Translations under genes and position numbers: made by a program
In this document: positions 55,748 to 64,000 of the stretch, piece by piece
Numbering within the stretch: the first letter of the stretch is position 1
Layout of the letters: every line of letters starts with the position of its first letter
Origin: Ilyonectria destructans
Lineage: Eukaryota > Ascomycota > Sordariomycetes > Hypocreales > Nectriaceae
DNA: 64,000 bases
Direction of reading: 5' to 3'
NCBI GenBank assembly: GCA_020740775.1
Contig: JAHEWK010000018.1
Location: forward strand, 1,178,001 to 1,242,000
The notes under the pieces: model-generated
What the model was told of the DNA's origin: nothing
Database searches by the model: none
Seen by the model: only the letters and a program-made list of their open reading frames with translations

Positions 55748-57073
55748 TTCGATGGATTCGTGGCCAAATGACCAATATTTGCTTTGAATCGCCGACTATT
55801 ATGTCGGAGAAAGTCATGAGATTACGATGTGCTGGGGAAAGTTGATTTTATATCGGGATATGGAGTTGAGACGACATTATGATCATTAGAAAGGCGTTTA
55901 AAACATGCTCTGCTGATTACAATTACTTTGTATATACCCTTACAATCAACATGAATTTGATGAATGTTTCTTCAGTATCCTAAAGTTCCTAAGAACTCCA
56001 CGGTAGGGTTCCTTCAGACTGGACAACTTGTAAATATGACTGTTTACCTTTTTGGTTTGTGATTGTCGTAATACTCGACAGATGGGAAATTTATGTCCTT
56101 GTAAAATGGATAAAATTATATTAAACCCTCAATCGGTCATTCAGTATTTAAATGCCACGCGAATTTTTACCTCTCCAACATCAGACGCTGGATTCTTGTT
56201 CTTGCTCTATAAGCTAAGACCGCACCAATGTTATGGCAATTGTCATAACACGTAAAAGACAGAGGGGCTGGCCTTGTTTAATTTCTTGGGTGATGGGATG
56301 GCTTGATTTTGGACACAGATTGGTGCGAGGTGGAAGGCATTGTGAAGAGTAATATAGATGGCACCCTCAATGGTATTCTCGGCCTTTGCTCGTTTCACGC
56401 AGATCAATCGTCGATGCAACTTACGCATCGCCAGGATTATTTCTATTGTGAGAAAATGACGAATGTCAGCACTCAAAATCCCTATCAGCACATGTCCGTA
56501 GAGGTCACGTTCGAATCACAGCCTAATATCTATCATTAAGATCATGAAGAAAGATGGTTTTCCTCGGAGGCTTCTAGGCTGACGCAGACAGAGATGACGT
56601 CAAGAAGATAACGAGGCACAATCTAAGCAGAGTCACGTATGTCAGGGTTAGCAATATTCTGGACTTAACCGTAGCATGGGATACCTGGAGTATCGTGATG
56701 GCTCCTCAAGGAAAATTAAGTTGAAGGTGGTTATGCAACTAAGGTTATAGTTGATTGGAGCGGTGTTTTGTTGTCTCGAAAAATGTACACTAAGAGGATT
56801 ATGTCGGAATATAGCAGTTCCATACTGGTGATATTGCCGTTGCGATTACAGAAGCAGCACAAGGTGATTTGCACAACATATTACGGCCAAATCACATTTG
56901 AAATCGAGGGGAATGTGCAATACACATAGGGTGTCACGTAATAGGGTAGCTGGTCAGGTCCAGAAAGAGACGTGTAAATAATGAACCAATATTCCAAAAT
57001 TGGTGGAGAGATATATTCAAACCCGGATCCGGATACGAGAAATGTCCAAATATATACTGAGGCGAAAGATCCG
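55748..57073. other. AT-rich convergent intergenic region
   Basis: 1.3 kb between the thioredoxin and glucanase stops. AT-rich, short ORFs only, nothing recognised. Confidence 0.5.
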
Positions 57074-58420
57074 CTATGAAGGCGGGGCGCCAACGTAAAT
57101 AGTCAAGTTGTCGACGTTTCCTGACGAAACAGTGCCCGAGGCGTTCTCATTGCCGTCTGGGTTGACATCGTCGTATGGGAATGAATATCCCTTACCTTCC
57201 ACCTCGTAATTGTGAATAATACGGCTGTAGTGGTTGGTCGGATCTACCGTGTAGTATGAATCGCTGTTGAGGCTGGGTTGCGCGTTGCCTCCGTCGAGCA
57301 GAAGCGTGGATCGGACAAATGCAGCGCAGAGACGCGGCACCACTGCCTTGTGAATGGCATTGTCGTCACCTAGGATAGCAAACGGTCCGGTGTTGCAGCC
57401 CCAGATGTCGTCGGCGCTGGGCTTTGCGTAGCCACGGTTGTCGCCGTTGCAGACCAATTCGTCGCCCGAAACCTGGCAGCTCACAGGCCCGGAATCCGTC
57501 TGCGTGTTTATAGTCAAGGCTTCGGCGGTATAGTGGCTCCAGACCTCGTCAACATAGCTAGTCCAGTAGTTTGCAAAGACGTCGGCGTTGATGGCGTGGA
57601 AGTTGCCAGGCGACAAGATTCGGACGGGAATTCCTGAAGTATTGGCAAGGCACATAGAGCTCCACGGGAATCCATCTGCATCTCTCTGCGTAACCAAGTC
57701 ATTGCAGATGTTGGTGACGCTGTCAGCCTGGAGTCCGGCCGCGCTCTGAGTGGTGCCATCAGTGACTGATAGCAACATGCCTAGACCCATGCCAACAAAG
57801 TCAACATAGCTGATGTTGGCATATATGACCGCGCCGGTGTAAGTGAATTCGACAAATCCCCATTTGATGTTGGCGCTCGCATCCTGAAGGTTGGTAACGG
57901 ACGGCTGAACCAAGCCGTCGCCTGTGCCAATGTTGACCATGTAGAATAACAATTCACCTTCAGCAAAGTAAATGCGCCCAGAGCTCATCTCAATTGGCAA
58001 GACGAATTCAAGCGTGTCACTATATGAGCTGATGGGAATCGCAATGTTGTCGCTGATTTGAACCGGGACCGTGGAGCCACCCGAGGAAGGGTAGATCAAG
58101 GACCCGTCGGCACCCAGAAACACGACGATGCCGTTGGAGTCCAGGCCCGAGATGTAGGCATTTACTGAGCCGCCACTGAAATTGTTGACAAACTTGAGAG
58201 GGAGAGTAGCGCCAACCGGGTCCCGCCGGGCAATGGTGCTAGTGCTGTTGTCGAAGGAGGTGCTGTTAAGAGTGTTTCCATCTGTGACCTCGACCTCATC
58301 GATTCCTCCTGGGTGGATTTTGGTAAACCCCTCGGGGGTGAGATTGTCTCTGGTACATTTCAGAGTGGGACGGCAAGTAGCTACGCCGAGAAAGGCGGCA
58401 ATGAAAAAGAATGGACGCAT
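57074..58420 (-). CDS. Secreted GH64 beta-1,3-glucanase-like protein
   Basis: Glycoside hydrolase family 64 enzymes (thaumatin-like superfamily) cut beta-1,3-glucan, often releasing laminaripentaose. Intronless, 448 residues from the ATG at 58420, which starts a signal peptide (MRPFFFIAAFLGVATC); the upstream in-frame ATG at 58507 would put a second hydrophobic stretch ahead. A region of about 70 residues rich in T, N and S with a dibasic RR precedes the domain, which opens with 'LPLKFVNNFSGGSVNAYISG'. The family's catalytic acidic pair fits E in 'WGFVEFTY' and D in 'ISYVDFVG', 16 residues apart as in the bacterial model enzyme, near residues 190 and 206. Four or more cysteines lie in the second half. 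Role in wall remodelling or attack on other fungi is inferred. Confidence 0.85.
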   Translation of the reverse strand: MRPFFFIAAFLGVATCRPTLKCTRDNLTPEGFTKIHPGGIDEVEVTDGNTLNSTSFDNSTSTIARRDPVGATLPLKFVNNFSGGSVNAYISGLDSNGIVVFLGADGSLIYPSSGGSTVPVQISDNIAIPISSYSDTLEFVLPIEMSSGRIYFAEGELLFYMVNIGTGDGLVQPSVTNLQDASANIKWGFVEFTYTGAVIYANISYVDFVGMGLGMLLSVTDGTTQSAAGLQADSVTNICNDLVTQRDADGFPWSSMCLANTSGIPVRILSPGNFHAINADVFANYWTSYVDEVWSHYTAEALTINTQTDSGPVSCQVSGDELVCNGDNRGYAKPSADDIWGCNTGPFAILGDDNAIHKAVVPRLCAAFVRSTLLLDGGNAQPSLNSDSYYTVDPTNHYSRIIHNYEVEGKGYSFPYDDVNPDGNENASGTVSSGNVDNLTIYVGAPPS

Positions 58421-59949
58421 TTGAGCGAAATGAATGAGTGGACTGGATAAATAAAGAGAGACTGAAAGAACACCAATCAAAGAACGACTAAACAACCAAC
58501 CAAGCACTTAAAGAGAACTATGAAGGGCTCGAGACACTCGGGACATGTCAGGGCAATATATACATACGATGGATTGCATTCCATGCATTCCAGTTGGCCC
58601 CAAAATCGTACCAACAGAGTCCGATACAAGAAGAAGGATCCATGCTACGAAACATAACTAACATGTGATGTAACAAAGTCGGGATGAACAAGATTATGCG
58701 CGACGTTGTATGCGGTGCTGATTCGGGGGTTTCTAAGGCTGTGGCCACTATAAGTGAAAAGAAGGATCAAACAATGGCGATGTTGAGTTGGATGTTCCGA
58801 GTCTTGGGCCAGTCTTGGGCCCGTCATTGGCTGGGACACGACATGGTCTGGCATGGGCCTTGTCTGATTGTGGGGATATTGATCGACGAGAATCCCTGTC
58901 GATTCGTCGCCATTGCATGGGTGCTGCTCCTCTGCCTCGGATTCTGGCATTTTCCCATCGTCTCCAGCTCGGCGCGGCACCACAGGAATAGCTTCTTATT
59001 AGGCTATTGGCTGACGGATTATGGGGGGACATGCTCCGTACCCAAGTCTCAATTAAATATCCCATGCAGGGTGACAGATGAAGATGCCTCGAGTGGTGAT
59101 GGAGTAGGCCCGATTTTGTTTCTTCACACTAGCTCGCAGCCTTGCCAGCGTCCCGTTTCAGAAGCCACCTTCTGTTTTAGATCGCTCCCCTGAGACATGT
59201 AAGCGGCCTTCTGTTTCGAGGATTCCTTTGTGCTAATTACCTGCAGCAGCCGCCCTGGGACATGAACAAATCATGCATTCTTCATGCAGCGCGGTTCCTG
59301 GCTCGTGCACTGCCACAGGCCATAGCCTCAATACTGAGGAGCAACTAAGAAGCAGCAAGGGGGTTCATTCACGCTTGGACGCCACATGGAGGAGCTTTGA
59401 ATAGAGTAGAGCCGTATCGGGGCCTGTGAGCCCCTCTTTCACCATACATTACGTACAGATCTCACCGGATTGCGAGGGATCGAAAAGAGAATTCTAGGTG
59501 AAAGTAATATCGGCCATTCCATGATCCAGGCTGAGGCAAGGCTCTTTGGTTCAACTGAGAGGGGTAGTATCCCTGTGCCAATGTGTCTAGTGTTCATCAA
59601 GATTAAAAACGGCCTTTATGTTCGCCGTTTCGCCGCCGGAGCAACAAGAACAGCCATGTTCTCGTATCGGAGCTCCGATTGATGTATCGCCCTATGTCAG
59701 CCCGGCGGTGACCCGAACCTCTGGGTTTTACGTACCCGTTCTGTAGCTGCCAATAGCTAAATTCTCCCATGAATCTTCACGTTTGTTCAAGGTGATTCAA
59801 CGCATACTAGTGAAAGCTGGGGGGAGAGGTCTGGGCAAATCAATGATCAGCGATCAACGCAACTCTAATAGATATATACGATAAACTAAAATCACTAAAC
59901 AGCCTATCCATCCAAATCTCAATCGATACTACTAGCCCAAATTCCCTTC
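58421..59949. other. Intergenic, no gene recognised
   Basis: About 1.5 kb upstream of the glucanase gene and downstream of the next minus-strand gene. ORFs up to 169 codons overlap on both strands without family resemblance. Confidence 0.5.
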
Positions 59950-61032
59950 TTACACTCTGTCAAAACACTCGGCATACCCTTCAACATTAGATAGGCTCAA
60001 GGGTGGATACCACTTGGTTATATAGCTGGGAATAGGCCTTTGGGGGGTCCCAGCAAACTTGACGGGTACAACGTCTTGTATCTCCTTGAAAATCACTTGG
60101 AAGTCGAATTGCCTAGTCTTTTTCAGATCTTGAAACTTGTCGGCAATCTTGGCCATGAAGAATGGCGGCTTGCTCCATTTGTCAAGGGGCCCAGGGAGCT
60201 CAGGCCGCGTGTCCGGGTCATACCGGGTATTATCCTCGAATTCCTTCTCATGCACGACGTATACGCTCCCGCTAGGGCAGCCGTTAGGGTCAAGCTGAAC
60301 GACAACAACGTAGTCAGTCTCGTCCCATTGATCGAGATCCGGTCTCAAACTAGGATTGGGGTTAGTGTTGGCTACTCCTCCCTTGCGGATATCTTTCCAA
60401 GTATTGCCGCTGCAGCACTTGAGCCCACCCATCTGCCAGAAGCAGAACGGGTCGCGATCTAAAAAGTCGGTGATGTCGGTGCCTCGGGTGAAACTGCCCG
60501 AGTCCTTTGCAGAGTAGCGATACCGGTTGCTGTCCAAGTCGATTGAACAAATCCGGTAGCGTAGAAGGTCCGTATCGTCATCGTCTTGGAACTTTGCAAG
60601 CAGGGAGGGGAAGCCTGCGTTCACCATGTACCCAGTCAACGCTCCACCAAAACTGTTCTCTCCGAGATTGATGAAACGAGGATCACAATATGCCTGTACC
60701 TCCACAGCTTTATCATATTGTTCGTGATTATTACATGGCATTGAGCAAATAACATCAATGTAATCATCCTCGGAGATTTCGTACGACACGCCCCCCTGGC
60801 GATGTGGGCGGCAGATCCATTTTTTATAGAAAATCATCCACTTCTCATACGCATTTTCAACGTTGGGCCAAGCTTTCTGAACCCAGTCTCGGCTGGAAAT
60901 ATCCAGACCAGGCGTCCTATTGGTCACGTACCATCTGTGAAACTCAACTTCTTGGGGGGTAAAGGTTTCAATGGCCTCCTTATCTGTAGGCGTCTCACGC
61001 ATGAGTTTCGCGAATTCTGATGGGCTCAACAT
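59950..61032 (-). CDS. Protein of unknown function, 360 residues
   Basis: I do not recognise the family. The frame is intronless and continuous from the ATG at 61032, with normal soluble-protein composition, so it is probably real. It has no signal peptide or membrane segment. The N-terminal 100 residues are helix-like with many W and Y (VEFHRWYVTNRTPGLD, AYEKWMIFYKKWICR). There is an acidic patch in the middle (FQDDDDTDLLRY), a Cys pair (GGLKCCSGNTW) and a C-terminal region rich in P and K. The charge pattern and conserved-looking aromatic residues fit a fungal lineage-specific protein. An overlapping plus-strand ORF at 60040-60462 is a shadow. Confidence 0.65.
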   Translation of the reverse strand: MLSPSEFAKLMRETPTDKEAIETFTPQEVEFHRWYVTNRTPGLDISSRDWVQKAWPNVENAYEKWMIFYKKWICRPHRQGGVSYEISEDDYIDVICSMPCNNHEQYDKAVEVQAYCDPRFINLGENSFGGALTGYMVNAGFPSLLAKFQDDDDTDLLRYRICSIDLDSNRYRYSAKDSGSFTRGTDITDFLDRDPFCFWQMGGLKCCSGNTWKDIRKGGVANTNPNPSLRPDLDQWDETDYVVVVQLDPNGCPSGSVYVVHEKEFEDNTRYDPDTRPELPGPLDKWSKPPFFMAKIADKFQDLKKTRQFDFQVIFKEIQDVVPVKFAGTPQRPIPSYITKWYPPLSLSNVEGYAECFDRV

Positions 61033-62706
61033 GGCGGATTATATGCTGCAGTTGCAGAATGGACGATGATGTTGAGACTCGGTTGCGGATGCTCGAAGGG
61101 TGGGGGATGGGAGGTTTTCTACTCGCACACGATCCAAAGCTGAGAGGCAACCGTCGAACATGGGGAGACCATCCAATCTGTTCCAGATACAAGCGTTTGT
61201 GAGACATGCACAAGGCTATTTGTGGCTGGTTCATGCCAGACAGAGATCTGGGTTCAAAACTCAAGGCCGCCAGGAGACCAGTACTGGATGAAGCACATGG
61301 GGGTGGGGAAGTCATGCATCTACCACCCGAGTGATAGGTATAGTGGCTTTACAACAATGAACTAGCTAGGTGGACGGACCACGCGGTAGAAGAGGGTGTG
61401 AATGTTGATAGAGGAGAGGGTGTTGGCGCGGTGGTGGCTTGACAAACTGTTGGATGAAGATGAACACCCCCTCCCGCGGCCGGATCAATAGCCAGCACGG
61501 CCGCAAAGAGAGCCAGAACAATGCCCCATTCATCCTCAGGAGAATGAATGGGTGTGTGGGCTGGCCATAGTTGATTTGGCGTAGTGGCTATTGTTGTTGT
61601 AACATGTGTGGACGTGCGAGATGCGGGGTTGAGCCCAGCTGAGTAGAACCGCTCGAAGGGAGACGAGCCAACGCATTGGAACTTGGGGTGCACGCCCGTT
61701 TCGCTTTGGCCATGTCTATGGGTATCCCCTCACTTTCATGACCTTGGCAAGAGTCTCGCAGTCATGCAGGAAATGGCTTTGTTTCTATGCCAACCTAATG
61801 CCCGAGCTCGAAGAGCACAGAGCACCACGACTCGCACTCGATGATGCTATTCCATCACCTCCCAAACTAACCAGCCACATAGGGATACGCACTGTTTCTA
61901 GAGAGGCTCATATCTTGTCTTGTAGTAGGATGTCCCAATTACGTCTACCATCCCGTTGCATGCCGTCCTATCGACCCAAAAGTATAATAGAGGAAATGCT
62001 TAGCTTGTTTACTTCCTTTGCAATTTGAGCGAGAGGCGCCCTGCCTCTTTATTCCACGCCTAGGCCTCGTCGGTTGAGAAAGCTATTTGCAGCCAGCTAA
62101 AACAGGAGAGGCGTGCGGAATTTATGCGAATACAATGATACCCATATGCTCCGACGAAAACACTAGCACGTCCTCTGACGAATCAGGACCAAGAGCTAAG
62201 GGAGCTTAGGGATAGGTTTTCGTTCCTCAAATCGCATTCCTCAATGTGTACAAATAACGGATACTGTGTTTCCTTTCCAGTACATAAGGGGTTTATGAGT
62301 AAGAATGCAGTTCTTAATAACCTCAGCTAGAAGCACAGCACCTTCAGCCTGGTCTACAACACCCCACTGCTGAGGACTACTACTGGTGGTCAAATGCGAC
62401 CCACTGCCAATATAGGCACTGTAGTAGTCCTAGTTCTAGTGCATTGCCCCTCCATACGATACAGTGGTTCTTAGCGGACGGCCTCTATAGACTAGTTGCG
62501 TGCGATATTACTTGTCTGGAGTACGGTGATACACGATCTGGAACTTGCTTATTGAATCAACTACTGTTTAACCAATGTCTGAAGGATTGAGTGATAGACA
62601 TTTATCTATTTATTCAATTGAAACGAGCGATTACAGCCAGCGAGAAGTAGGAACAATGATGCAAAGTTAACCATTTCTATTCACTCTATCAGGTAAAACG
62701 GTTGCC
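61033..62706. other. Intergenic, no gene recognised
   Basis: About 1.7 kb. A minus-strand ORF at 61349-61693 has one hydrophobic segment but no recognisable family. Nothing else seen. Confidence 0.5.
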
Positions 62707-64000
62707 TCACAAGCTATTAAGCTTACAATAAGCACTTGCTGGTACCTCACAGCACGAGTGAGGACTTATATTCTCTTCCTTCTGCCCAGCCCGGAACTTC
62801 TTTACCCTTCCGGGATTACTCCCTTGGATTTCATCGTAGCCGAAAAGTTCTTTGCATTGGTAGCAGCAATCAACTGGGCTATAACTGTTCCAGTCTTTCA
62901 CATCCTGCTTGAAGGCCTGGCCGAGGTGGCTCTTGCAGGGTCGAATCAGGTTATTCCGCCAAGACTCTGCAATTGCACGCTGTTGCGGCGTTAAGCTGCT
63001 AATATCCCCGGTCATTACTTTGACCCGCAGGACTTCCTTTTCAGTACTGCCCATGCCACACTCCAGTCGTTCACGACTTTCGTTTCGATCGTGACATGCT
63101 TTGATCAGGGGCTCGCCAATTTGGCATCCCGAGCGTTCTTGCGCTGGATGCGAAACTCGGGCCAATGATCGAGGCGCTCCTGCGTAGCACCAACATGAAC
63201 CCATGGATGCAGCACCTTCCCAGTCTTGTCTATACCAAGGCATGCAAAGAAAAAGTATGGGGTTGGGAGCCATATGTTAGGCTCACCTTGAAAGGGGTTG
63301 TTTGAGAGAGGAAGTTGTGTCACCCCGCGTAGCAAACTAATCAGAGTTTCAGGATTGTTGTGAGACCTCTTGATTTTGTTACGCATATCTCTCGTATTTA
63401 GTTGACACCAAATCCGCGCTTCTCGAGGTGAGATATTAGCAACTTGGTCCGAATCCAGCTCCTCAGTAAGACCCGACTCGTGATAAGAGGTGTCAAACTC
63501 TATCTTGAGCATTCTAAACTTCTTTTTAGCCTTGCTAAGAGAATCCCCGGCTGTCTTGTATAAACCACGAAGAGTCATGGCTTTATCAAGGCCTCTCATG
63601 CACAGCTGAACAGAACCACCCGATTCTACTTCGCACGTGGCTTGTTCCATCTGTTAAGAGCATTATCACAGACGGCCCAAAGATAGGACTCAGCCAGGAT
63701 GATAAAGTGCGCCGGGCCGTACGGCAGGGTTTCTGACACCATATCCGTCCAACACTTAGACTCGTTGAATGATACGATATCATCGCGGAGGGTTTCCAAC
63801 AGGAGAGTCATTGTGATCAGTCGCTTTGCGAGACTTTCACGGATCTCACGATTGATGTTCCCAAGGCTGGCTACGGCTGGGAGTTGAGGGGTTCTGAGAG
63901 GGAACGTCGAAGAGACCGAATGCCTCCGGGACGTGGGAAGAGATTCCAACATCACGAGTGTGAGAGATGTAGTCCTTCCGGTTGTTGATATATTGTTGTT
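62707..64000 (-). pseudogene. Broken or partial gene running off the right edge, function unknown
   Basis: Three reading frames follow one another on the minus strand. Frame 1 is open from the window edge (64000) to a stop at 63626. Frame 2 is coding-like from about 63650 to 63105, with charged helical text such as 'SLSKAKKKFRMLKIEFDTSY' and 'NPETLISLLRGVTQLPLSNN'. Frame 3 carries a C-terminal part to 62707, including 'SLTPQQRAIAESWRNNLIRP' and 'DCCYQCKELFGYDEI'. The first change of frame could be an intron ending at the acceptor before 63650. The second, near 63120, leaves no room for an intron and fits a one-base deletion. Either the gene is dead or the assembly has an error. I do not recognise the family. 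Confidence 0.5.

Overview
This is a 64 kb stretch of nuclear DNA from a filamentous ascomycete (Pezizomycotina). The signs are short spliceosomal introns of 45-170 nt with GT(A/G)NGT donors and YAG acceptors, and gene families typical of these fungi: HET domain, fungal rhodopsin-like membrane protein, TRI12-type and DHA1-type MFS pumps, PDR-type ABC transporter, Zn2Cys6 regulator, LaeA-like methyltransferases and GH64 glucanase. A Sordariomycete is the most likely class, but that is an impression from family content, not a proven placement. I recognised no rRNA, tRNA, CRISPR array or intact transposon.

Layout, left to right. 1-360: 3' end of an NmrA-like NAD(P)-binding protein. 2.4-3.6 kb: a secreted protein of unknown function. 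6.5-8.5 kb: a sodium/phosphate symporter (PHO89/pho-4 type) with a long upstream region that contains two CACGTG boxes and a diverged repeat pair. 9.2-11.4 kb: a three-exon protein with a fungal STAND-type N-terminal helical domain. 12.7-13.8 kb: a D-2-hydroxyacid dehydrogenase with a possible mitochondrial form. 14.1-16.1 kb: a secreted, probably GPI-anchored S28 serine peptidase. 16.1-19.5 kb: gene-empty. 19.5-20.5 kb: a DUF1275 membrane protein.

21.7-51.8 kb is the accessory-looking core: HET-domain protein, cytochrome P450 (pisatin demethylase/benzoate hydroxylase-like), two tandem paralogous SAM methyltransferases, a very short Zn2Cys6 protein divergent from a full PDR ABC transporter, a TRI12-type MFS pump convergent with that transporter, a glycerate kinase, a second MFS pump and a rhodopsin-like seven-helix membrane protein. 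Oxidation (P450), methylation and three exporters fit detoxification and efflux of small molecules. No polyketide, peptide or terpene synthase is present, so this is not a classical biosynthetic cluster within the window. That the genes act together is inference.

51.8-64 kb: a gene-poor, GC-rich stretch with small tandem repeats, then a small cytosolic thioredoxin with a WCPPC active site, a secreted GH64 beta-1,3-glucanase-like protein, an unknown 360-residue protein, and at the right edge a gene broken by at least one frameshift.

The most notable observation is the tandem methyltransferase pair. The upstream copy has ten introns and the downstream copy has two. Those two sit at the same codons and phases as the last two introns of the first copy, and the exon between them is 157 nt in both.
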